DNA of 64,000 bases from Notospermus geniculatus (taxonomy: Eukaryota; Nemertea; Pilidiophora; Heteronemertea; Lineidae), in the NCBI GenBank assembly GCA_002633025.1, contig NMRB01000100.1, positions 241,009-305,008 of the forward strand, in the 5' to 3' direction. Under the pieces are notes generated by a model. It worked only from the letters and a program-made list of their open reading frames with translations, was not told the DNA's origin and did not search any database. Positions 35,301 through 47,300 of this stretch are shown here, piece after piece; position 1 is the stretch's first letter; each line of letters begins with the position of its first letter. Both the position numbers and the translations under genes were made by a program.

Positions 35301-38300
35301 TTTGTCTTGTTTGCGATCGGATGCATTCAACAAAATCAGCATATTCCTTTTCCTCTATTCAGTTGGGGATATTTTTTGGAAACTTCGCAAATAACATCAC
35401 CTTCCTTGATGAATAGAGACTAACATAGGAACTATTGAACTGCGTCAAAACTTGCATACTTCGATATTTTCACAGTTACATTGACTGCGTTAGTCTCTGT
35501 ATTGAGTTAGTGGAGTCGATTCTGTGGATTACGGCAGATTTCGAAGTGAGACGCTGATATTAGATACATTTCAATGTGGCAATATTGGTCGATTTTCACA
35601 CGCTGTGCACTCAAAATTCAGCCAAATTATCTTATGCTTCGTTCTTGAATGCAGTTTTCAGTGGATCTAACTTCTGGCTCTCACGTTGATTTATGTCGCT
35701 TCTAGATTTTGTTTTGGATAGACATTGACTGGAGCCCAAATTTCTGGAAGATGCAGTAGGAGACACAGTCAGTCTTCAGGGTTGATTAACTTGTCCTAGC
35801 TCAACACTTTGACCTTGCATACAGTCTACTGCATTGTGGCGATACAGATTTCTGTTGGAATTGCTCAATTTTAGCTAATATTTGGGATTTCTCTATCAGT
35901 CAAGTTTATTGTGCCATTACGTCTGTGCGGAGTGTTCTGCATTTGTTTTAACGATAAACGGGATTTTTCACATCAGAAATGGACGTGGAATTTGATCAGA
36001 TCGCTGGTGTAACATGCATGACAGTGACACTTGGTAAGGGCCTAGCTCGAGACTTGGTCTTTGTCAAAAATTGCGTGGCAGTCTAGGAAAACCCGTCAGA
36101 AGTCGCTGAGTGATCAACAAGGGTTATTAGATTGCCTGTGCATTGATCTGCTACTGTTCACCTGTTACGTAGTAGCCTACATTTCAACAAGGCCATTAAC
36201 ACTTTCCTCAAACGCGACATCCAGCGGGTTTTCCTAGACCGCCTCACAATTGTAAACACGCATCAGAAACGTTTTTTTGGAAGGTTGCAAGTTCATACAT
36301 CCGAAGGCCTATACAACCCTGTTTGTCCTCGGTGGTCAGTCAGTACGTTCCATTGATTGAGAGCTTGTGCCCCTTGTCGTAGGTGAAGAAGTCGGCCAAC
36401 CACACTTTTGAGTTTAAAGGATCACAGCTCACAATGTTGAAGTCACAGTTTAATAAGAAAGTAATCTACACATTTATTCGGTTGGCCTCTATCTCTTGTT
36501 GAAAATTGGAGCTTGCAAAGTGGAACCTATCCCCCTTCATCCTGACAGTGACCCCTTGCCTCCCTCATCAGAACTTCGATCAAAGCTTATCAGTGTTTCC
36601 GCCAGAGGGTACGCAGGGTATGCTGTGAGTACCCTCAAAGGAACAGAAAAGGGCCATTTTCTTTCATTTCATGGTTTTTTTTGCTGATTTGGAAGAACTG
36701 CATACACTCAAAAATATTTCTGGCAGAAACCCTGCTTATGGGTCCTTGGTGTGACCTTGTTAAAGTAACAGGTCAGCCAATTCATCCTGGAATTGCCACA
36801 ATTTGAATTCACTTGCAGAAATATAATCAAATATGCATGATGATTCTTTAAAGTATTACATGAATAAATTATAGGAAATTCCATGTGTAGAATATTTCAT
36901 TGAATAATTGAATTGCAGTCGAGAAGGTTCAATGATATTGTCTACAGCGTGAACAAACAATGGTTTTGTATGGTGATGTTTCATCATGTTTTAACTCTCT
37001 TATGCCCATCAGCGTGGTTGGGTGTCTGCGGTGCCATCTGTCAACAGGAATGAAAATGTTGATAGAAGATTTGAAGGAACCATGACTGTTTACATTTTAA
37101 GTTACCCTCTCTGGTGGCTATTGAATTTAACCCGTTATACTGGGTAGGACATCGTACTACATCATGGCGGAATCCCCGGAAACACCCGAGGATCGTTGCT
37201 TGCGTAAAGCGTAATAGTACGCCTTGCAAGGAAATGGTGCGGCACAGTGCGTAGGACGTGATATTACGTCTGGAACCTTGTGTGTTAAATGCTGTTTTTG
37301 GAAAAAAAATTTAAGAAAGAAAAATTAGAACTCAAAAAATTACACAGTTAACGGGTTAACCTTCTCATTTTAAGTTACCCTCTCCGGTGGTTATTGAAGT
37401 TAACCTTCTCATCTTTCTCTGCAGGTCCTCCACCATCACACCACAATCATTCACACATGGATGATCGAGCAATCCAGACGAAAGCTAGACTCCAACACAA
37501 GCTACAGAAGCGGCATAAAGAGGGGTACTACAATGCTCAAAACGTTTCCCCGAGAAAAAATAAAGGAAAAAGTAAGCACAGTAAGCAACAGGAATATTCA
37601 GGAAATCTCGATGTTGTACCACCATTTGTCTTGAAGTAGTTCATGTGGTACATGTACTCTGTGTAAATGTCTGCCCAGGTGGGTTCTCCTGGTGGAGGTC
37701 CTTGCTGCGTGATATACTCATCAGTGTGTCTGCCTCAGCAGGTTCTGCTTGCAGAGGTAATCTCTGATGAGGTTCTCAGTATGGATGGGTCTGACAAGGC
37801 ATATTTCCCTGCCAGAGGTGCCTGTTTATTGATGTTCTCTGTATGATTGCAAAATAACGGCGCTCAATTGCAAGATCACGTGACTGACGCCAGGCGTGCG
37901 CAAAGCAGCATCAAAAAAGTTATAGACGTTGTGGCCAGACCCTCAGTTGGTAGACTGCGCGAGACTATCTGCTTGGGTAGGTTCTCCTGGCAGAGGTGCC
38001 TCTTCAGTGAGGTTCTCCATAGGACTGTACTTGCTAAGTGAGATTTTCAGCTTCTGCTTGGCACACTACAATGCGATGTTTCATTGCAAGTTATTCTTTG
38101 CAGTGAATGGTGATATAAGGAAAAATGAGGTTCACAGTAGCTCGTCAAGTGGGGATGGACAGGAGATAGAAATACTCATCAGTGTGTCTGCCTCAGCAGG
38201 TTCTGCTTGCAGAGGTAATCTCTGATGAGGTTCTCAGTATGGATGGGTCTGACAAGGCATATTCCCCTGCCAGAGGTGCCTGTTTAGTGATGTTCTCTGT

Positions 38301-41300
38301 GTATGATTACCAGTAAATGCTTGGTAGACTGAGGCACTCAGTCTCTGTAATACGCATGCGCGAACTGCGCAGAATTACAGAGACCGAGACCAACGTCGAA
38401 AATTTTTGTTACGAGAATACCGAAATCCTGGTTTCAACGCTGATTGGTCGATTTTAAATTCAGATGTTACAGCCATGCTGATTGGCCATATTATATTAGA
38501 CGGGGGTGTCACATGATTGCAAAATAACGGCACTCAATTGCAAGATCACATGACTGACGCCAGCCGTGTGCTAAGCAGCATCACAAAAGTTATAAATGTT
38601 GTGACTATCTGCTTGGGTAGGTTCTCCTGGCAGAGGTGCCTCTTCAGTGAGGTTCTCCATAGGACTGTACTTGCCAAGTGAGATTTTCAGCTTCTGCTTG
38701 GCACACTACAATGCGATATTTCATTGCAAGTTATTCTTTGCAGTGAATGGTGATATAAGGAAAAATGAGGTTCACAGTAGCTCGTCAAGTGGGGATGGAC
38801 AGGAGATAGAAAAGAAGAACAAAGGCTTATACAGGAAATTTTATCAAAAATGCAGCTTCCAAAGGTATGAAATTTCATGCTGAGTCAATCATAATTTGGG
38901 GCATAGAAATAACATGCCTATATTCTGTGTTTGTTTTTCTGTATCGATCAATGTGGAAGTCAGAACACATGTTCTGTCCTACATGTAGTCTAACTAAAAT
39001 GTGCAAGTGCTCATTACTTTGAGGAGAATATCATTGGGGTATAACCATTCCACTGCCAATGACAGTTTCATCAGAAAAAGAAAAATGTTCAATAATGTCC
39101 CAGGGCAGTAAAAGGGTTCAACAAGTCTATTAAAAGTTAAGTTAAAGTAGTCTATTACAAAAGAAAAGTATTTACACAATGGGAGTCCAGGGCTGAAGCT
39201 AGAAAATTAGCATTATTAGCCCTGGTTAACAGAACATACTAACAGAAAATGTTAAATCGTGATCGGTGAACTATTGAAAGTGAAATAGACCTAGTTCTTT
39301 TCCCCAATTTCAGATCTCCAATGTGGAATCGAGAAGTGCCTTGATCGTTCTGATGCCACCAGAGTGTAACAATCAGGACTTAAGCATAGATCAGGCCGAC
39401 TTATCAAGTATGAATTGCTCCTGTCTGACAAAGGGAAGGAGGGAAAGTATAAACTAGTCTACAGGTAAGTGTTGTTGCAAATTGTCAGAAATCTTGTCGT
39501 TTTGTACCGTCTGTCATCGTACCCATTGAGAACCAAGTGCCAAATATGGCGTTATAGGTTCTATAGATAACAAAAATAAACGAACAGCAGGAGGAAACAG
39601 GAGTGCCGGGAGAAAACCTGTAGGGCCAATTTCACAAAGACGCGTGTAACTTCGTCAAATGCATGGTGGAAGTGCGTGCATTTAGTGAAGTTACATGCGT
39701 CTAAGTCTTAAACACCCTTTGTGAAATCGGCCCGTCCTGTCCAAGAGAGTCGTCCTGTCTATCGTGAAGGATGGATCTGACTGGGGATCGAACCCAGAAC
39801 TTCAGAGGTGACAGGTTCTGATGTTTCCACTACATCGCTCTGACAACCCATGTGCTAGGCCTATGTTAAACTTATTTTGTCTCATTTTAGTGGTGATGCT
39901 ACAGAAATAACATTGCAAGATCTGAAACCAGCGACGGAGTACCATTTGAGGTAAGCTGCTTGCCTAAAGTAGGACCTTGTTTGGTCTGTAACCCAAACTG
40001 GATGAGATCACTTACATGTAAATTATAGAGTATCAAGCCGTAGAGAAAATCTGTGCTGCCATGTGAGGAATCAGTCTCGCACATTAGGCCTAGCACAGAT
40101 TTTCTCTAGGGCTTCTCGAGCACTTCAGCAGTCCAGCTGGCAGCTTTAGTCGGACACCCACAACTAGACATACTTGATCATTGGTCAGATAAGGAATCCA
40201 TGAAAGCTTGTGGATTTTCGTTCAATTTCAATTTTTTTCCAGGGTGAGCGCTTTGCTTGATGACATCAAAGGTGAGACAACAGAATCTGTGAGTTTTAAA
40301 ACAAAGCCGTGCGAACCAGAGGCTCCGAATCAACAACATGTAAAGCTCTCAAGTCGTACGAAGACCACATTACAGTTAAAATGGCAGGTAAGTTGAGAGT
40401 CTTTTTGGGTGTTCATAAAAATGCCAAAAATTTTGCTTTACTTCATTTGTCATACCAATACTCATTAGTATACTTCCATGGCTTCAGCTTGCCTGAATTT
40501 TTGACGTTTTTGAAAAAACTTTCATCTAACCAGAAATTCCAAGTTTTGTCATATTTCTGACCGATAATCTGTGAGTTATTTCTCATTTGCATATTTCCAA
40601 TTCCAGGCTCCGGCTGATAACGGTTCAAAAATCACAAGTTATACATTGGAGCAAGACCAAGCCCGCGGAGATGGACAGGAGCCGACTTTTGTCGAGGTCT
40701 ACAGTGGTGCACAGAGAAGTTACAAACTGAACAAACTTAATGCCTCGACGTGCTATGTGTTCAGGCTTGCAGCTGTCAATAGTATTGGCAGAGGGTAAGA
40801 TTCGAGTCCAAAAGGGGGCCCCTTGGCTGATTTCAAGGGGCAGTTCAGGGGGTGTCAGATTCTACTTTTTAAATGTGTTTCTTGTGGCCAGTAGTAGTGC
40901 AGAATCACAGAATTACGGGCCTCAAAATTTGAAGCATCCATTCTAGTAGGAAAAGGCCATACCTTATGAAATTTGAAGCATCCATTCTAGTAGGAAAAGG
41001 CCATACCTTATGAAATGAGATACACCAGGGTCATTTAGATCATCTGTGGCTGTGTCTCTGGTCACCGTTCCCTAATTTGAGACACATAGAAAAAGTTCCT
41101 GCGGTAGTACATGTATGTAGCCAGTTTTTCCATCAATTTTTCCAGTCCGTACTGCGAGCCGGTATTTTTCTTCACAAGTGGTAGTGTCCCCACACAACCG
41201 GATCCTCCAATGCTGTCGGAGCGGTTCGTCAAGGCGTTGACCATCTCATGGGTGCGGCGACCGAATGATGAAGCGTTCACATTACAAATGGAGGATGAAG

Positions 41301-44300
41301 CCACTGTGAGTAATCAATATTTGGTGACAAGTGCCATGAAAAAAAGGAAATTCAAATGTCATGTCACGTCAGACCCTTTGTAGGCAAATGGGAAATGTTA
41401 TGGCATGTGATGATAAGAAAGCTAGGTCCCATGTCCTACTACGATCAAAGAGAATTTTGTGTTGCCTTTTCCCTGCTCTTGCTATTGGGTGTGTCTTTGT
41501 GAACTGACAGGCCTCAATTTCTATCTGATTTTTGTCTGGTGAGTACCGTTATGCTTGTACAAGCGAATATTGTAACGTTTTGTATTTCGATTTGCAGGGT
41601 CACGGCTTCATAACTGTATATAATGGGCCAGACCTCTCTCACACAGTCAAAAACCTTAGGAGAAACACGGAATACAAATACAGGGTAAGTTCTAGAGACT
41701 AAAGTTGTGCAAGTTGGCTCTCAATGGGCAATTCACCAGAGTTTTCTATGGCTGAGTTGCCCATAGAGAGCCAACTTGCTGTGGTCTTGCAGACATCTGC
41801 TACGAGTGGTTTCCCATGGCTTGTCAGCTACCGATAACTGTGCTTTCTTTGCTCCAGTTATGTGCTAATAATGAAGAGGGCAACAGTCGATGGAGTGACA
41901 CCGTGAATTACCGGACAAAACCAGACCGACCTGGCGTGCCGTGTAAGTTACTGGTCAAGGGGAAAGTGCATTCAACAAGCTTCAAGGTCATCTGGGGTAA
42001 GTAGAGTTTGGGAGTGGAGCAGTATTGTGAAGGCCCACCAGTGTTGAATGGAAAAATGAGAATATGTAAAAAGCAAAGAAAGCGGCTAAAACCTACTATA
42101 TAGGTATTCGTTGGAAAGCTCTGAGTGAGTGCTTTCCAATGAATACTTAAGTGGCAGGGTTTCTGTAACATTTGTGGGTTACTTGTTATGCCTGCAGGTG
42201 GCCAAAAAAGTTCAAATAGGGTGCGAACGTGAATTGTGGCTGCGGTCTAAATCAGTCGCATCAATGCAAAACTTGCAGTTTCACTCTTTCACTGCCAGTG
42301 GCAGTTTGTCCAACCCAATTTAGAAGACCTGTAAAGTTGAGTAGGCTATAACGCACTTGGTCTCTTACTCCATTTTAGATGCGCCAAAAGATTCAGGAGG
42401 GGCTGAAATCACCAAGTATGTGCTGGAGATGGAGGAGGGACGGGGTAAGTGTTCGGCTCAACACCTGGAGTATTTCTTGGCATTCAGTTATCAAGTTTGT
42501 GTGTGAGTTGATGCTTGTGGTAACTGTTGTCATTGACAAAAAACCACTGCTGGATATTGGTCATATGAAAAGAATTGTCCAAATTTGTCCCCCCTACACT
42601 TGACATAAAAACGTAATACGTCTCAAAAGGCCAATGAAAGTAAGTCTAATTTGCCTCAAATTATTCATCTATTCTCACAACCGAAGGAGAAGGTATAATA
42701 AATGTTCCCTGCAACCTTTCCTTTTGTGTCACCCAATCCTGAATCTCATACTAGTATCTCAAACCTTCGTGCTGCTGTCTCTGACTGTTAACCTTGACCC
42801 TATCATCCCCTTGATGCCTGTTGAAAATAGCTCCTGAATTCTCCCCAAAACTAGCTGCTTTTATGCTCCGAATCTGAGTTGTGAAAACTGAGTTGGGGAA
42901 ACTGTACCAGTTTTCCCAAAGATCAAACAATGCTTTATCTCTGCTGCTTGATTTCTTAGCCGTCATCGTCTGTCCTTTTCCATCAACTTTTCCCCAGTAA
43001 TCTTTTAATAAGTTGTTAAGACTTAGATGGTGTGTTGAAACAATCTATCAATTTATATAAAACCAGCTACCCTGGTATTGAATGAACCAACTCTGCCTTG
43101 GTGCAGGCAAATGTTCTGCTACCACTGCTGTGGTGCAGGAAAATGTTCTGCTACCATTGCTGTGGTGGTACTGGCAAATATTCTGCTACCACTGCTGTGG
43201 TCCAGGCAGATGACTGCTACCAAACCACCAATGCTGTGGTGCAGTAAAACATTCTGCTACTGCAGTGCAGGCAAGTGTTCTACTACCACTGACCATGACA
43301 TTCCAGTCTATCTTATCACACTATTCCCGACGTCACAGAGAACCAATGTCTGCTTTCTCTTTCAGGTTTTGATATTGTGTATGAAGGTGCTGAGAGGGAA
43401 TTTATTTGTGATCGCTTAAAACCAGGACACACGTACCGGTTACGAGTATCTTGTGTTAGTGCAGGGGGCCACAGTGATGTAAGTTGATCATCTTTTTCTG
43501 TGGAATTCTGTACCTTGTGAATTGGTAGCTTTGAGGTTGTAATGTCATCACTTGTCAAGGAGTCATTTCAAAAGTACGATTTGGAGTGAACAGAGATGGC
43601 CTTCACTGTTCAGCTAGAATTACATTTGCCACTGTTTCCCATTCCCATTCCAGAATTCAGATATCTGTAGTGTAACCACACTTGCCATGGCCCCCGGTCC
43701 TTGTCAGTCTCCCAAACTACAGGGCAAACCCAAGGCGACGTTGTTGCATCTGAGGTGGTGTAAGTATTGTCATTCACAAACTGATTACTCAACTTGGAGG
43801 CATTTGCCATGGACCTCAATATGGGGCTGAAATTATGTGTCCTTGGAAGAGAGGTGTCCTCCTGACAGAGGTGTCCACTAGGGGAGGTTCTCCTGTTTTG
43901 TCTAACACACGATTTCTTGTCCGTTTCAGTGTATCCTGATTCAGATGGCGGTGCTCAGGTGACTGAGTACGAGGTACGCATGACTCTCCCTGACAGTACA
44001 TCAAGAGACGTGTACAAAGGCCGCGACATGGACTGTGTCGTGGCGGGCCTGTCACCTGGTCGACCGTATTTATTCCAAGTTAGAGCTTTCAACAAAGCTG
44101 GGGTGAGTTGAAGGTCACTGAATTGTAAGATGGATTGTATCAACATATTTGTGTACTTGGGCTTGACTCAGGCACTGAAATGTGAGGGAGGGAGAGTTGA
44201 GTCTCCGCACCTTGTGAATTTCACGTTGCAATTGGCAATAAATCCTTTGTCTTCTACTTTGTTGCTGCATCTGAAAATCGCACCGCAATCCAGGCAAGGG

Positions 44301-47300
44301 TATTGAGGCCTTGATAGTCACAGAGTTACACAGAATGATCTTGAATGAAATGGCGTAGCTGTGACACAACTGCTGATCTGAACTTGATTGTTCTTTGTTT
44401 CCATGTTTAGGCTGGCTCCTGGTCTGATGCTTTAGAAGTTGTAAGTGGTGCTGGTGTCCCTGACCCACCCAAGCCCCCTGTGGCTCACTGTCGCTCCTCA
44501 CACTGTGCAATAATCAACTGGGAGGAGCCCGTCAACAATGGTGCTACAATCACGGATTATAAATTAGAATGGCAACAGAAGGCTGAGGCTGACTATGCGC
44601 AGGTAAGGCAATGATCAGTGTTGCAGTCGGCAAATGTTGGACTTCCACCCAAGGGGTCATGGGTTGAAAGTTCTTTGCGGATTCTGATATCCCCTTCTGC
44701 AGGGACTCAACATCATAAACACTTTCCAGTGATGGCCTTGCACTTCTTAGTGTATCTTTTGAATGTGATGTAAAAGTGAGGTGAATTTCTGAACACCATC
44801 AATGCTATTTCTGTTGCAGCTTTACTTTGGTGCGGCATTGAATCATGAAGTTCGAGGACTTCAACCAGCTACTACTTATAACTTCAGGGTGCAGGTAAAT
44901 GGTCATTTCTTTTGCAATTTGTGTTGTTTTCTGCATCAAGTCTTGAAGATAGGATTCGTAACAATTTGATACATCAAGTGGCAGATGGGTAACCTCAGTA
45001 CCTGACACTTCTGAGATTCCTGTTTTGATCCGTGGTCGGCCCCATTCCTGGAGTAGAGTGGCAAGTCTCTGACAGCGGAGGTTTCTCCAGCTGCTCTGGT
45101 TTCCTCCTGCTGTACGTTAGTTCGTCCGGTATTGTGTATAAATTTAATATTGAGCTCTTGGTTTGATATCTTCCTACAGGCCATCAACAGTGCAGGTCCG
45201 GGACCATTCAGTGCGATATCCAGCTGCGTCACACCCCCTTCCAGCCCAGGACCAGTCGTCTCAATTCGTGGCATACCGACAGCGACCTCTATCAAGCTGA
45301 CATGGAAGGAACCTCACAACAACGGGAGTGAGATCAGCTCATATAACATCGACCTCGGCGACCGACATCTGACCGTCGGTAATGAGCAGGAGTATACGAT
45401 TTTAGATCTAGTCCCAGAAACAACATATAAGTAAGTTTATGTTTCCCATAACATGCTGGTGGTGCTCCTCCATGTAAGATGTCTTGTGCAATTTGGCTCT
45501 CTATGGGTAAAGTCAACCATAGGAACCAGGTAGTATTTGTGTCATTGGTCTTGGCATACATTGTAAGGATATTAACAATAGTGAATTTCCCATTGAGAGC
45601 CAATTCACACAAGAAAACTCGTACATGACTGTGATAATGGGAAGTGATATTGCACAGCGCTTGAGCACTGGACTCGTGACTGTGGACATGGTGGACTTGA
45701 TTCCCTGTTGAGTTATCACTTGTATTCTCAACTGCTCTGAAGGATCAAGTGATGTGTTGAACTATAATTGCCTGCATATTCATGGGTTAAATTTTCAGTT
45801 GCAACAATAAAAATCACAAAATCCTTGACAAAAAATGTTTTCTTTCAGAATCCGTATCCAATCAAGTATGAATTGCTCCTGTCTGACAAAGGGAAGGAGG
45901 GAAAGTATAAACTAGTCTACAGGTAAGTGTTGTTGCAAATTGTCAGAAATCTTATCGTTTTGTACCGTCTGTCATCGTACCCATTGAGAACCAAGTGCCA
46001 AATATGGCGTTATAGGTTCTATAGACAACAAAAATAAATGAACAGCAGGAGGAAACAGGAGTGCCAGGAGAAAACCTGTAGGGCCGATTTCACAAAGACG
46101 CGTGTAACTTCGTCAAATGCATGGTGGAAGTGCGTGCATTTAGTGAAGTTACATGCGTCTAAGTCTTAAACACCCTTTGTGAAATCGGCCCGTCCTGTCC
46201 AAGAGAGTCGTCCTGTCTATCGTGAAGGATGGATCTTGAGATCGAACCCAGAACTTCAGAGGTGACAGGTTCTGATGTTTCCACTACGTCGCTCTGACAA
46301 CCCATGTGCTATGTTAAACTTATTTTGTCTCATTTTAGTGGTGATGCTACAGAAATAACATTGCAAGATCTGAAACCAGCGACGGAGTACCATTTGAGGT
46401 AAGCCTCTTGCCTAAAGTAGGACCTTGTTTGGTCTGTAACCCAAACTGGATGAGATCACTTACATGTAAATTTATAGAGCATCAAGCCCTAGAGAAAATC
46501 TGTGCTGCCATGTGAGGAATCAGTCTCGCACGTTTGAATAGGCCTAGCACAGATTTTCTCTAGGGCTTCTCGAGGACTTCAGCAGTCCAGCTGGCAGCTT
46601 CAGTCGGACACCCACAACTAGACATACTTGATCATTGGTCAGATAAGGAATCCACGAAAGTTGCTTGTGGATTTTCGTTCAAATTCATTTTTTTTCCAGG
46701 GTGAGCGCTTTGCTTGATGACATCAAAGGTGAGACAACAGAATCTGTGAGTTTTAAAACGAAGCCGTGCGAGCCGGAGGCTCCGAATCAACAACATGTAA
46801 AGCTCTCAAGTCGTACGAAGACCACATTACAGTTAAAATGGCAGGTAAGTTGAGGGTCTTTTTGGCTGTTCATAAAAATGCCAAAAATTTTGCTTTACTT
46901 CATTTGTCATACCAGTACTCATTAGGCCATTCTTTTTTTATTTGTTGTTTAGCGGATTATTTTCCAGTAAACTCAAGACAGGAGACAGGAAAAAAATGAA
47001 AGGTTGAAAAACAGGACTGGTGGAAATAAAAAAGATGTTTTTTTCCAATTTTATTTTTTTTCCAAATTGCCAAAATCTAACTACGGCGGGTCCGCTAAAC
47101 AACAAATAAAAAAAGAATGGCCTTAGTATACTTCCACATTGGTCAGATAAGGAATCCACGAAAGCTGCTTGTGGATTTTCGTTCAAATTCATTTTTTTTC
47201 CAGGGTGAGCGCTTTGCTTGACGACATCAAAGGTGAGACAACAGAATCTGTGAGTTTTAAAACGAAGCCGTGCGAGCCGGAGGCTCCGAATCAACAACAT

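Larger units (their letters stand above)
29249..37424 (+). other. FNDC3: FNDC3 intron with the assembly gap
   Basis: The 8.2 kb hold the gap, the duplicated gap flanks, two hAT-like MITEs and SINEs. 33837-36590 looks unique and non-coding. A 35-bp direct repeat (aagttaccctctccggtggt...) is at about 37098 and 37372. Confidence 0.7.
39403..45860 (+). repeat. Exon block copy 1 of a 6.5-7.2 kb direct duplication
   Basis: It runs from the middle of the FN3-1 exon (atcaagtatg) to 12 nt into the FN3-7/8 exon (aatccgtatcca). It holds 15 exons or part exons and is followed immediately by copy 2. Exons are near-identical, and introns differ by SNPs, indels and MITE presence. Confidence 0.9.

Noticed and set aside
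37098-37405. 35-bp direct repeats flanking about 270 bp, considered as a mini LTR element
   Set aside because: The repeats are too short, lack TG..CA ends and target duplications, and the interior shows no retroelement feature.
45849-45922. Reading the junction as a natural exon (NPYPIKYELLLSDKG)
   Set aside because: It looks plausible next to vertebrate 'PYSYEVALSDKG', but the 12 bases match the IRIQA start of the FN3-7/8 exon, whose remainder sits at 53014, and the upstream exon phase does not allow this frame.
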